DNA from: Streptomyces avermitilis MA-4680 = NBRC 14893
GTDB lineage: Bacteria > Actinomycetota > Actinomycetes > Streptomycetales > Streptomycetaceae
Assembly: GCF_000009765.2 (NCBI RefSeq)
Contig: NC_003155.5
Span: forward strand, 8,370,001 to 8,434,000
Direction of reading: 5' to 3'
DNA: 64,000 nt
Shown: piece after piece, positions 23,915-32,019 of the stretch
Layout: the number at the start of each line of letters is the position of its first letter
Position numbering within the stretch: position 1 is the first letter of the stretch
Made by a program: the position numbers and the translations under genes
Notes under the pieces: model-generated
Database searches by the model: none
The model's input: only the letters and a program-made list of their open reading frames with translations
What the model was told of the DNA's origin: nothing

Positions 23915-24367
23915 ATGAGCGCAGACCAGATGTCGATCGGCGAGATGCTCGCCGCCACCGTGCCGATGGCCAGGACCCTGAACCTCGAGTTCCTGGAGAC
24001 CTCGCCGGAGAAGGCAGTGGTGGCCCTGCCGGACCAGAGCGACTATCACAACCACGTCGGCGGGCCGCACGCCGGAGCGATGTTCACGCTGGGCGAGTCG
24101 GCGAGCGGGGCGATCGTGCTGGCCGCGTTCGGGGAGCAGCTCGCGCGCGCCGTACCGCTCGCCGTCAGCGCCGAGATCGCGTACAAGAAGCTCGCGATGG
24201 GGCCGGTCACCGCCACCGCCACGCTCGGTCGCCCCGCCACCGAGGTGGTGGCCGAACTCGACGCCGGCCGGCGCCCCGAGTTCCCCGTCCACATCGCCAT
24301 CCAGCGCGCGGACGGCGCCGTGACCGGCGAGATGACCGTCGTGTGGACCCTGCGCCCCAACGGCTGA
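23915..24367 (+). CDS. Hotdog-fold thioesterase-like protein (PaaI/DUF4442 group)
   Basis: A 150-aa hotdog-fold protein. The central HNHVGGPHAGAMFTLGESASGAIVLAAFG segment (about residues 44-72) is the conserved hotdog helix with a loop, as in PaaI and DUF4442 thioesterases that hydrolyse acyl-CoAs. The following strands are AVSAEIAYKKLAMGPVTATATL and FPVHIAIQRADGAVTGEMTVVWTL. The catalytic acid could be the Glu in TLGESASG. The start ATG 23915 follows TAACAT by 7 bp, so leaderless expression is likely. GTG 23897 and ATG 23906 are in frame but lie in the promoter. A perfect hairpin follows. Confidence 0.85.
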   Translation: MSADQMSIGEMLAATVPMARTLNLEFLETSPEKAVVALPDQSDYHNHVGGPHAGAMFTLGESASGAIVLAAFGEQLARAVPLAVSAEIAYKKLAMGPVTATATLGRPATEVVAELDAGRRPEFPVHIAIQRADGAVTGEMTVVWTLRPNG

Positions 24368-24388
24368 GGCCGGTCCGCAGTCGAGCCG

Positions 24389-24424
24389 GGGGCCCGGCCG
24401 GGGGGTACGCCCCGGCCGGGCCCC
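24389..24424. terminator. Bidirectional hairpin terminator
   Basis: A perfect 15-bp GC stem (24389-24403 with 24410-24424) and 6-nt loop between the convergent thioesterase and CHAP genes. Confidence 0.75.
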
Positions 24425-24448
24425 TCGCCGTACCGCGGTCGTCCGCGT

Positions 24449-24994
24449 TCAGAACCGCAGATACCGGCTGGCGTCGGAAGCCGCGGCGGCGCGGACGCTG
24501 AGGACGTCGGGCCGCTGGTCGTTGAACTCGCTGCGGTAGTTGTACTCGTACAGCGTGACCCGGCCGTCGTCGCGCACCGCGGCGACGTACGCCACATGGC
24601 CCCGGCGGCCGGTGCCGTGCACGCCGGGGTCCCACTGCGCGATGTCGCCGACGTGGGGCACGGAGCTGGTGGCGGCGCCCCTCCAGTGCCCGGCGTCACC
24701 CAGAAAGTCGGGGGACTCGGTGTGGGGGTGGCCGTCGGCGCGGATCGCCCAGGCGGCGAAGGAGACGCAGGAGCGCTTGAAATAGCCGTGCCCGTCGAGT
24801 TCCCGGGTGCCGTGCGCGTTCTTCCACCGGTAGGCGGTGGGGTCCAGTGCGGTGGTGGCCGGGGCGGGCGCGGAGGAGACGGGCCCGGCGGTGGGCGTGG
24901 CGTGTCCGGTGGAGCCGAAGAGGACGAGGAAGGCCGTGGCGGTGACTCCCGCGGCCACGACGCGCGGCCACTTCTTCGACGTGCGCCTGTGCAT
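24449..24994 (-). CDS. Secreted CHAP-domain amidase
   Basis: A 181-aa protein with a Sec signal peptide (basic start, then VVAAGVTATAFLVLFGSTGHA, cleavage near residue 32). A CHAP domain, a cysteine-histidine amidase/peptidase fold that cuts peptidoglycan cross-bridges, follows. The catalytic residues are visible: Cys76 (FKRSCVSFAAW), His133 (RRGHVAYV) and Glu150/Asn152 (LYEYNY). The gene is 33 bp downstream of the SSS symporter gene on the same strand and may be read from its transcript, though the functions are unrelated. Confidence 0.9.
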   Translation of the reverse strand: MHRRTSKKWPRVVAAGVTATAFLVLFGSTGHATPTAGPVSSAPAPATTALDPTAYRWKNAHGTRELDGHGYFKRSCVSFAAWAIRADGHPHTESPDFLGDAGHWRGAATSSVPHVGDIAQWDPGVHGTGRRGHVAYVAAVRDDGRVTLYEYNYRSEFNDQRPDVLSVRAAAASDASRYLRF

Positions 24995-25027
24995 GGGGGG
25001 TTGGTCCTTTCGCGGAGCGTCCTGCGG

Positions 25028-26659
25028 TCATTCGTGGTCGGTGCCGACGAGGGCGCGCACTTCGAAGTCGGCGTAGCGGGCGGAGTCCTGGTGCCGGCCC
25101 GGAACACTGCCCAGCCAGCCGAGGAGAAAGCCTGCCGGGATCGAGACGATGCCGGGGTTCTGCAGCGGGAACCAGGCGAAGTCCACATCGGGGTAGAGGG
25201 AGGCCGGTGTGGAGGACACCACGGGGGAGAACACCACCAGGAGCACGGAGCAGATCAGTCCGCCGTAGAGGCTGAGCAGCGCGCCCCGCCCGGTGAAGCG
25301 CCGCCAGAACAGGCTGTAGACCAGGACCGGCAGGATGGCCGAGGCGGCGATGGCGAAGGCGAGGAACGCCAGTGTGGCCGTGCTGATCTCCCAGGACACC
25401 AGGGCGAGCAGCATGCCGAGGACACCGACGACCACGCCGGACAGCCGGGCGACGCCCAGTTCCTCCGCCTGGGTGGCCCGGCCCTTGCGGATCACCTGGC
25501 CGTAGAGGTCGTGGGCGAGCGAGGAGGCCGCGGCGAGGGTGAGCCCGGCCGCGACCGCCAGCAGGGTGACGAAGGCCAGGCTGGAGATCAGCGCGGTCAG
25601 GACACCGCCGCCGAGGGACTGGGCGAGCAGCAGCACGGCCGCGTCGCCCTTCGGGTCGATCCTCGCGATGGCGTCCCGGCCCACGACGGCCGTGGCGCCC
25701 AGACCGAGTACGCCCGCCGCCAGGCAGACGAACCCGACCAGGCCCATGGCCCAGACGACCGAGGCGCGCAGGACCCGGCCGGTGCGCGGTGCCAGGAGCC
25801 GCATCGCCACGTGGGGGAGGGCGGCGAGGCCCAGCACGATCGCCAGTTGCAGGCTGAAGAAGTCCAGCTTGCTGGTCGTCCCGCCCCCGTAGCGCAGTCC
25901 CGACGCCAGGAAGCGCTCGCCGACTCCGCTGTTGTCCGCGGCGGCCGCGAGGAGCGCGTCGACGTTCCAGCGGTAGTGGTGCAGCACCATGAAGGCCGTG
26001 ATCGCCACTCCGGACACGAGCATCACCGCCTTGACGACCTGGATGAAGGTCGCGCCGGGCATGCCGCCGAGGGAGGCGTACACCACGACGACGGTGCCGA
26101 TGGCGACCACGCACAGGGTGCGGGTGGTGCCGCTGGGCTCGCCCACGAACTGTGTCAGCAGGGCGACGCTGCCGACGAGCTGGGCCACGAGGTAGAGGGT
26201 GGTGACGACGAGGGTGGTGACGGCCAGCGCCAGCCGGACCGGCCGCTGGTGGTGCGGCAGACGCAGGGCGAGGGTGTCGCCGAGCGTGAACCTGCCGGAG
26301 TTGCGCAGGGGTTCGGCGATCACCAGCAGGACCAGGACCCACGCGACGGTCGTCCCGCCGAGGTAGAGCAGGCCGTCGTAGCCGGTGAGGGCGACCAGGC
26401 CGGTGCTGCCCAGCAGGGTCGCGGCCGACACATAGTCCCCGCACATCGCGAGGCCGTTGCGCAGCGGGGACATGTTCCGGTTGCCCAGGTAGAACTCGCT
26501 GATCTCGTCGCGCTGTGGGGCCGTCAGCAGCGCCGCGAACAGCGTCACCACGACGACCGAGACGAAGAGTACGAGCGTGAGCCGCAGGGTGAACTCGTCG
26601 ATCACACCGGAGGAGACGACGACACCGGAGGAGAAGACGGCAGCGGCGGAGTCGGTCAC
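25028..26659 (-). CDS. Sodium:solute symporter (acetate/monocarboxylate ActP-MctC type)
   Basis: A 543-aa SSS-family transporter with about 13 membrane segments. The start of the LeuT-like core is EFYLGNRNMSPLRNGLAMCGDYVSAATLLGSTGLVALTGYDG (about residues 45-85), characteristic of ActP/MctC cation-acetate symporters. The family signature region SLGGMPGATFIQVVKAVMLVSG is at about 185-206. GTG 26659 overlaps the stop of the DUF485 gene by 4 bp (GTGA), so translation is coupled. DUF485-SSS pairs are typical for acetate, propionate or pyruvate uptake; the substrate is inferred from that. Confidence 0.93.
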   Translation of the reverse strand: MTDSAAAVFSSGVVVSSGVIDEFTLRLTLVLFVSVVVVTLFAALLTAPQRDEISEFYLGNRNMSPLRNGLAMCGDYVSAATLLGSTGLVALTGYDGLLYLGGTTVAWVLVLLVIAEPLRNSGRFTLGDTLALRLPHHQRPVRLALAVTTLVVTTLYLVAQLVGSVALLTQFVGEPSGTTRTLCVVAIGTVVVVYASLGGMPGATFIQVVKAVMLVSGVAITAFMVLHHYRWNVDALLAAAADNSGVGERFLASGLRYGGGTTSKLDFFSLQLAIVLGLAALPHVAMRLLAPRTGRVLRASVVWAMGLVGFVCLAAGVLGLGATAVVGRDAIARIDPKGDAAVLLLAQSLGGGVLTALISSLAFVTLLAVAAGLTLAAASSLAHDLYGQVIRKGRATQAEELGVARLSGVVVGVLGMLLALVSWEISTATLAFLAFAIAASAILPVLVYSLFWRRFTGRGALLSLYGGLICSVLLVVFSPVVSSTPASLYPDVDFAWFPLQNPGIVSIPAGFLLGWLGSVPGRHQDSARYADFEVRALVGTDHE

Positions 26660-27066
26660 CACGAGCGGTACCGCCGCGGGCCGGGGAGAGGGGGCTGCTC
26701 GGCCCGGCGCCGGTCCAGCTGGGCGCGCAGGCCGCGCGCCACCGGGTCGACGCGCCTGCGCATGTGCACCGTGTGGCGCCATGCGACCAGGGCCAGGACG
26801 ACGAACTGCACGAGGCCGAGAGCGAGGCCGACAGTCATACGGCCCGCCAGCGGCTGGTTCAGCGCACCGGGGGCGAAGCCGGACAGCAGGACGTACAGCA
26901 GATAGCCGCCCACGCCGAGCGTCGCCGCCCTGGCCCCGAAGCTTCGGTGAGCGCGGCGCATGGCACGGAATTCGGGGTGGTCGTGTATCGCCTGTGTGGG
27001 CAGGAGTTCCGGGTCGGCGGGGGGCGGTGGACGAAGACTGTCTTGTGGTACGGAGTGCCAGGACAT
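26656..27066 (-). CDS. DUF485 small membrane subunit
   Basis: A 136-aa protein with two membrane segments (about residues 50-70 and 80-100), the DUF485 family. AIHDHPEFRAMRRAHRSFGARAATLGVGGYLLYVLLSGFAP is the family signature (HPxFxxLxRxxRxF). It is the usual companion of ActP-type symporters and is encoded first in the pair. The ribosome site GAAGAAGG lies 7 bp before ATG 27066. The function of DUF485 proteins is not settled; stabilising or regulating the symporter is an inference. Confidence 0.93.
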   Translation of the reverse strand: MSWHSVPQDSLRPPPPADPELLPTQAIHDHPEFRAMRRAHRSFGARAATLGVGGYLLYVLLSGFAPGALNQPLAGRMTVGLALGLVQFVVLALVAWRHTVHMRRRVDPVARGLRAQLDRRRAEQPPLPGPRRYRSW

Positions 27067-27698
27067 GTCGCACCTTCTTCACTGCTTTATGCCGCACGCC
27101 CGGCTCTGTCGAGCCATGGCCATTCCCCTTCGGCGCGGAACAGAACAGAGATGAGCCGTGGTCATCTTTTTCCCGGGGGAAATGGCCGACGGACACTTCT
27201 GTTCGCCGAAGTCAGGCGCTTGTGCGGACTTTGTGGGGAGTTCGTGAATTCCGTCGGCCGGGCGGCTTTGTGGCGGCCGAGGCGGCCCTGTCCGGGGTGG
27301 AGACCAGGCCGAAAGCGGAGTATGGCAGCGGTGACATTGAATAATCAACTGCTCGTGTGAATTCTTCAGGGCGACTGCGCCATGCGCATATTCCCCGGCC
27401 CGTTCCGGGTGCTCTTCGGCCCGTCGGCGGCCGATACGGGGATTTTGAAGACGCCGGTTTTCTCTTTCGGTCGGCTCGAATGCGCCGCACGAATCGCCCG
27501 CGGCCGACGGGCGTGACCGGTCGGGTGAGGGGCGTCGAATCCACGGGAGCAGGGGGCGAGCCGCGGGACTCCGCCGTCGTACGCCGAGCGGGTAGGCTTC
27601 CCGGCGTGCGCACACATGCGCACCAGGGGGAGCGAACGCCGGGGGGTCACGCCCGGCCGGCACCAGACTCACGTACAGCGAAACGGGAGGAAGCGGCG
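27067..27698. other. 632-bp noncoding divergent promoter region
   Basis: It separates the DUF485 and DedA genes and is locally lower in GC, with an AT-rich spot (TTGAATAATCAACT, about 27335-27348) and the long leader of the DUF485 gene. I see no convincing gene, riboswitch or hairpin in it. Confidence 0.5.
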
Positions 27699-28349
27699 TT
27701 GCACGTCCAGGAATGGCTCGAGACGGTGCCCGCGGTCAGCATCTACGCGCTGGTGGGCCTGGTCATCGGCCTGGAGAGCCTGGGCATCCCGCTGCCCGGC
27801 GAGATCGTCCTGATCTCGGCCGCGCTGCTGTCCTCGCAGCACGGCGGCATCAATCCGGTGATCCTCGGCATCTGCGCCACGGTTGGTGCCGTGGTCGGTG
27901 ACTCCATCGGCTACGCCATCGGCCGCAAGGGCGGACGGCCGCTGCTCGCCTGGCTCGGCAACAAGTTCCCCAGGCACTTCGGCGAAGGGCATATCGCGAC
28001 CGCCGAACGGTCCTTCGAGAAGTGGGGCATGTGGGCCGTCTTCTTCGGCCGCTTCGTCGCCCTGCTCCGGATCTTCGCGGGCCCGCTCGCCGGTGTGCTG
28101 CGGATGCCGTACTGGAAGTTCCTGATCGCCAACGTCCTCGGCGGCATCATCTGGGCCGGCGGCACCACCGCCGTCATCTACTACGTCGGTGTCGTCGCCG
28201 AGTCCTGGCTCAAGCGCTTCTCCTATCTCGGCCTGGTCGCGGCCGTGCTGATCGGCCTCGCCTCGATGCTCGTCATCAAGCGGAAGGCCAAGAAGGCCGC
28301 GGCCGAGCGGGAGGCGGCCGAGCCGGAGACCGTCCCGGCCGCGGACTGA
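27699..28349 (+). CDS. DedA-family membrane protein
   Basis: A 216-aa DedA protein. The family core is complete: GLESLGIPLPGEIVLISAALLSS (about residues 21-43, conserved Glu), GDSIGYAIGRKGG, then FEKWGMWAVFFGRFVALLRIFAGPLAGVLRMPYWKFLIANVLGGIIWA (about 104-152), with the FxxR-G-R/P motif. It ends in a Lys/Ala-rich cytoplasmic tail. DedA proteins act in membrane phospholipid and undecaprenyl-phosphate trafficking. TTG 27699 is chosen because GGGAGGAAG precedes it and the protein then starts in the usual place. The frame upstream is open but not protein-like. It converges on the carbonic anhydrase gene 3 bp downstream. Confidence 0.93.
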   Translation: MHVQEWLETVPAVSIYALVGLVIGLESLGIPLPGEIVLISAALLSSQHGGINPVILGICATVGAVVGDSIGYAIGRKGGRPLLAWLGNKFPRHFGEGHIATAERSFEKWGMWAVFFGRFVALLRIFAGPLAGVLRMPYWKFLIANVLGGIIWAGGTTAVIYYVGVVAESWLKRFSYLGLVAAVLIGLASMLVIKRKAKKAAAEREAAEPETVPAAD

Positions 28350-28352
28350 CGC

Positions 28353-28889
28353 TCAGTCCTCCTGCGCGTGCACCGCGCGGTGCGACTTCGCCAGTTCGAC
28401 GTAGTACGTGCCGTTCAGCTTGATGCCCTCGCGCTCCTCGTCGGTCAGCGGCCGCTTGACCTTCGCGGGTACGCCCGCGACGAGCGAGCCCGGGGGCACC
28501 CGCATGCCCTGTGGGACCAGCGCCTGCGCCGCGACCAGGGAACCCGCGCCGATCACGGCCCCGTTGAGGACGGTGGCGCCCATCCCGACCAGACAGTCGT
28601 CCTCCACCGTGGCGCCGTGCACCACGGCGTTGTGTCCGACCGAGACCCGCTCGCCGATGGAGATCGGAAAGCCGGGGTCGACGTGGAGCGTGCAGTTGTC
28701 CTGGATGTTGCTGTCCGCGCCGACGACGATCGGACCGCAGTCGGCGCGCAGCACCGCGCCGTACCAGAGGCTCGCGCCCGCGTGCAGCGTCACCTCGCCG
28801 ATCACCACGGACGTGGGCGCCGTGAACGCCTCCTGATCCACCTTCGGATCCTTGCCGCCGATGCCCGTGATCAGCGCCTTGTGCGTCAT
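28353..28889 (-). CDS. Gamma-class carbonic anhydrase-like protein
   Basis: A 178-aa left-handed beta-helix protein of the gamma-carbonic-anhydrase/YrdA group. Hexapeptide repeats run from about residue 25 to 150. The metal-binding histidines are in SNIQDNCTLHVDP, RVSVGHNAVVHGATVEDD and the adjacent strand, giving the three-His site at the trimer interface. The C-terminal helix is short (PLTDEEREGIKLNGTYYVELAKSH). It may hydrate CO2 or act on other small acids. ATG 28889 has GAGGGGA upstream. It is divergent from the hexapeptide acyltransferase gene. Confidence 0.9.
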   Translation of the reverse strand: MTHKALITGIGGKDPKVDQEAFTAPTSVVIGEVTLHAGASLWYGAVLRADCGPIVVGADSNIQDNCTLHVDPGFPISIGERVSVGHNAVVHGATVEDDCLVGMGATVLNGAVIGAGSLVAAQALVPQGMRVPPGSLVAGVPAKVKRPLTDEEREGIKLNGTYYVELAKSHRAVHAQED

Positions 28890-29055
28890 GGCCGTCCCCT
28901 CTTCCGTCGTCGGTACACCGGCACCGTATGTCATCGTCCGAGGTCCCGGCCGGGCCCGGTGGGGCTCCTCGGGGAGCTCCGGGGAAGCTCCGGTGGGGCG
29001 AAGATCACAGCCGTACGTCGTCATGGGCGCCCCGCGCGCTGAGTACCGTGAGCGG

Positions 29056-29820
29056 GTGCCCAGGAGCAAGAACACGTTCTCATCATGGCGGCGCCGCCTC
29101 GCGCAGCGCGCCGTCCACGCGGGCTGGGCCTGGGCACAACGAACAGGGGCCGTGAGCGCCGAGCACCCCGGACGGCTCCGTTTCGGCGCGATGGGAACAG
29201 CTACCAGACTCGCCTTCCCGCAGGGCACCGTCTTCGGTGAGCCCTGGATCCACCTCGGCTCGCACTGCATCATCGCCGAACAGGTCACCTTGACCGCCGG
29301 TCTGATGCCCGACCTCGACCTCGGCCCCGACCCGATCCTGCGCATCGGCGACGGGGTCGTCCTCGGTCGTGGCAGTCACGTCATCGCCGACACCACGGTC
29401 ACGATCGGCAGCGACTGCTACTTCGGTCCCTACGTCTACGTGACCTCCACGAACCACTCGTACGACGATCCTCACGAGCCCATCGGCAAGCAGTGGCCCC
29501 GTATGGAACCCGTGTCGATCGGGTCCGGCTGCTGGATCGGGACGGGCGCGGTGATCCTGCCGGGCGCCCGGATCGGGCGGAACGTCGTGGTGGCCGCCGG
29601 AGCGGTGGTGCGCGGTGTGGTGCCCGACCACGCCGTGGTGGCCGGGGCGCCCGCGCGGGTCGTACGACGCTGGACCCCCGCCGACGGCTGGCAGCCGCCG
29701 CTGCGGACGCCGGCGCCGGTGCCGATCCCCGAAGGGGTCACCCCCGAGCAGTTGCTGGCGCTGTCCGAACTCGACGACGAGAGTGCCGCCCGGCTCGCGG
29801 AACTCGACGTCGAGTCCTGA
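29056..29820 (+). CDS. Hexapeptide-repeat acyltransferase
   Basis: A 254-aa left-handed beta-helix acyltransferase of the LbH_MAT-like/WbbJ type. Hexapeptide repeats run from about residue 65 to 195, with the catalytic-loop segment YVYVTSTNHSYDDPHEPIG holding the His used to activate the acceptor hydroxyl. VSIGSGCWIGTGAVILPGARIGRNVVVAAGAVVRGVVPDHAVVAGAPARVVR is the end of the helix. The C-terminus is an extended acidic tail. Start GTG 29056 is 6 bp after TACCGT, so the transcript is probably leaderless. It is probably an O-acetyltransferase of a sugar; the acceptor is unknown. Confidence 0.88.
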   Translation: MPRSKNTFSSWRRRLAQRAVHAGWAWAQRTGAVSAEHPGRLRFGAMGTATRLAFPQGTVFGEPWIHLGSHCIIAEQVTLTAGLMPDLDLGPDPILRIGDGVVLGRGSHVIADTTVTIGSDCYFGPYVYVTSTNHSYDDPHEPIGKQWPRMEPVSIGSGCWIGTGAVILPGARIGRNVVVAAGAVVRGVVPDHAVVAGAPARVVRRWTPADGWQPPLRTPAPVPIPEGVTPEQLLALSELDDESAARLAELDVES

Positions 29821-29833
29821 TCCGGGCCCGCGC

Positions 29834-30700
29834 TCAGCCCGTCGCGAGCAGCAGTGTGCCGACCAGTGCGAGGCCCGCGCCCGCCGCCTGCACGCCGCGC
29901 AGCCGTTCGCTGAGGAAGCCGCGTGCGGCCAGGGCCGTGATCACCGGGTAGAGCGAGGCGAGAACGGCGGCCACGGTGACCGGGCCGTGCTGGGCGGCGA
30001 TCGAGTACGTGCCGTTGGCGGCGACATCGGCCAGGCCGACGAAGCCGAGCGCGGGCAGCGCACGCCAGGGGAAGCCGCTCTCAGGAAGGGCGGGGGCGCC
30101 GCGCCGCACGGCGATGAACAGCGCGGCGCCGCCCGCGGCCACATTGGTCACGCGCTGCACGAACAGCGCCAGGAAGAGACCGGTGACCGTCGTCGAGGCC
30201 TCCGAGATCAGCGACATGACCGCGCCGAAGCCCACCGCCGCCAGCAGGGTGAGGAAGACGGCCCGGCGCTGCACGGGCGCGCCCTTCAGCTGGGGCCCGC
30301 CCGCGAGCACGACACCGGTGACGGCGACCGCGACGCCCGCGAACTGCAACAGTCCCGGGCGCTCGCCGAGGACGAGACCGACGCCCACCGGCACGGCCAC
30401 GCCGAGGGAGCCGAGCGGCGACACCACGCCCATCGGGCCGAGCGCCAGCGCCTTGTAGAAGGAGAGCATCGCGACCGGTCCGACCAGTCCGGCGGCGACG
30501 GCGAACCAGAGCTGCGGACCCGCCTCGCTCCAGCCGCCGGTGGCGACGACGACGGCGCCGAGCACGACCACCGCGATCGACTGCGAGACGACGACCACCG
30601 TCAGCGCGGGTGTACGTCGGGTCAGCAGTCCGCCGCCGAAGTCGGCCAGGCCCCACAGCAGGCTGGTGGCCAGGGCGAAGAGTGCCGGCAGTGCGGCCAT
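29834..30700 (-). CDS. EamA/DMT-family transporter
   Basis: A 288-aa drug/metabolite transporter with ten membrane segments in two EamA repeats. The first starts ALFALATSLLWGLADFGGGLLTRR and the second near LLAAVGFGAVMSLISEAS. Such proteins export amino acids or small metabolites. ATG 30700 is the family start. The gene is divergent from the XRE-cupin regulator, with palindromic AGTTC/TGAAC sites in the gap, so it is probably that regulator's target. It converges on the acyltransferase gene with a 13-bp gap. Confidence 0.9.
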   Translation of the reverse strand: MAALPALFALATSLLWGLADFGGGLLTRRTPALTVVVVSQSIAVVVLGAVVVATGGWSEAGPQLWFAVAAGLVGPVAMLSFYKALALGPMGVVSPLGSLGVAVPVGVGLVLGERPGLLQFAGVAVAVTGVVLAGGPQLKGAPVQRRAVFLTLLAAVGFGAVMSLISEASTTVTGLFLALFVQRVTNVAAGGAALFIAVRRGAPALPESGFPWRALPALGFVGLADVAANGTYSIAAQHGPVTVAAVLASLYPVITALAARGFLSERLRGVQAAGAGLALVGTLLLATG

Positions 30701-30718
30701 CGGGCGCCTCGCAGTACA

Positions 30719-30767
30719 GTTCGGTGAACAATCAGGTGCACCACACCATAGTTCATTGCATTGAACT
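30719..30767. promoter_or_regulatory. Two palindromic sites between the EamA and XRE genes
   Basis: AGTTCGGTGAAC (30719-30730) and AGTTCA-N6-TGAACT (30750-30767) share the half-sites AGTTC and TGAAC. They cover the divergent promoter region, as expected for operators of the adjacent XRE-cupin regulator. Confidence 0.55.
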
Positions 30768-30793
30768 CTGTCATCCAGAATATTGGACGGAAT

Positions 30794-31366
30794 GTGTCGG
30801 ACCTCGACCTGCTGACTCAGTCCCTGGCGCGCAATGTGAAGCGCTGGCGCACCGAGCGCGGCTTCACCCTGGACACGCTCGCCGCGCGGGCCGGGGTCAG
30901 CCGCGGCATGCTCATCCAGATCGAGCAGGCCAGGACCAACCCCAGCATCGGCACCGTCGTCAAGATCGGTGACGCGCTCGGTGTCAGCGTCACGACGCTG
31001 CTCGACTACGAGCAGGGGCCGAAGGTCCGTATCGTCCCGGCCGACCAGGCCGTACGGCTGTGGCACACCGACGCCGGCAGCTACAACCGGCTGCTCGCGG
31101 GCACCGAGGCGCCCGGCCCGCTGGAGATGTGGGACTGGCTGCTGATGCCGGGCGAGGGCAGCCCCTCCGACCCGCACCCGAACGGCTCGGTGGAGCTCGT
31201 CCATGTGACGGCCGGGGAGCTGACCCTCACCGTGGACGGCGTGGTGCACCACGTTCCGACGGGCGCGAGCGTCTCCTTCGAGGCCAACGTGCCGCACAGG
31301 TACGCGAATTCGGGTGACGCGCCACTGGAGATGATCATGACGGTGTCGGTCCCGCCGGTGCGCTGA
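30794..31366 (+). CDS. XRE-family regulator with cupin domain
   Basis: A 190-aa regulator. The N-terminal XRE helix-turn-helix is NVKRWRTERGFTLDTLAARAGVSRGMLIQIEQARTNPSIGTVVKIGDALGVSV (about residues 14-66). The C-terminal cupin barrel (about 115-185) includes SDPHPNGSVELVHVTAGELTLTVDG and SFEANVPHRYAN. The cupin probably senses a small ligand and tunes the divergent EamA exporter. GTG 30794 is chosen because homologues begin at SDLDLLTQSLARN. TTG 30761 is in frame but lies in the palindromic site. Confidence 0.92.
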   Translation: MSDLDLLTQSLARNVKRWRTERGFTLDTLAARAGVSRGMLIQIEQARTNPSIGTVVKIGDALGVSVTTLLDYEQGPKVRIVPADQAVRLWHTDAGSYNRLLAGTEAPGPLEMWDWLLMPGEGSPSDPHPNGSVELVHVTAGELTLTVDGVVHHVPTGASVSFEANVPHRYANSGDAPLEMIMTVSVPPVR

Positions 31367-31409
31367 GACGCCGTCCGGGAGGCGTGGGGGCTGCTGTTAG
31401 CGTGCCGTC

Positions 31410-31964
31410 ATGCGCGCACCCATCGGAGACTTCGACCACGCCACGCCCGCCCCGGACAGCCTCGACGAACTCACCCGCCCGGTCGCCGACGCCGTACGCC
31501 ACTGGCGCGGCAGCGTCCCCGCCGACCGGATCGTGTACGTCGACACCGAACCGGAGTGGGCCGACACGGCCGTCTTCCTGGAGCACTACGGCAAGGACCT
31601 GCTCGACCGGTCGGCCAACTGCGTGGTCGTCGCGGGCAGGCGGGGCGGCGAGACCGTGCTGGCCGCATGCGTGGTCCTCTCCGCCACGCGCGTGGACGTG
31701 AACGGCGCGGTCCGCCGCCGACTCGGCGCGCGCAAGGCCTCGTTCGCCCCGATGGACACGGCGACGGGGGAGACCGGGATGGAGTACGGCGGCATCACCC
31801 CGATCGGACTGCCGGGCGGCTGGCCGGTGTTGGTGGACTCGGCGGTCGTCGATCTTCCCTACGTCCTGGTCGGCAGCGGGCGGCGGAGGGGGAAGCTGCT
31901 GGTGCCCGGCAAGGCGTTCGCGGAGCTTCCGAACGCGGTGGTGCTGGAGGGGCTCGGGATCTGA
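31410..31964 (+). CDS. YbaK/EbsC-family protein (trans-editing deacylase-like)
   Basis: A 184-aa protein of the YbaK/ProX family, which removes wrongly attached amino acids from tRNA. Signature segments are NCVVVAGRRGGETVLAACVVLSATRVDVNGAVRRRLGARKASFAPMDTATGETGMEYGGITPIGLP (about residues 69-135), with the lysine in ARKASFA equivalent to the conserved catalytic-pocket Lys. The end is SGRRRGKLLVPGKAFAEL. The tRNA substrate is unknown. The start ATG 31410 is 6 bp after TAGCGT, so it is probably leaderless. Confidence 0.9.
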   Translation: MRAPIGDFDHATPAPDSLDELTRPVADAVRHWRGSVPADRIVYVDTEPEWADTAVFLEHYGKDLLDRSANCVVVAGRRGGETVLAACVVLSATRVDVNGAVRRRLGARKASFAPMDTATGETGMEYGGITPIGLPGGWPVLVDSAVVDLPYVLVGSGRRRGKLLVPGKAFAELPNAVVLEGLGI

Positions 31965-32019
31965 GGGTCCGGGGCGGTTCGGGCTTGAGGGTGGGGCGGC
32001 TCGGGCTCTGAGAGTCCGG

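Noticed and set aside
27067..27698. Riboswitch or small RNA in the DUF485/DedA gap
   Set aside because: I found no conserved helices, no terminator-antiterminator pair and no known motif. Only an AT-rich promoter-like area is visible.
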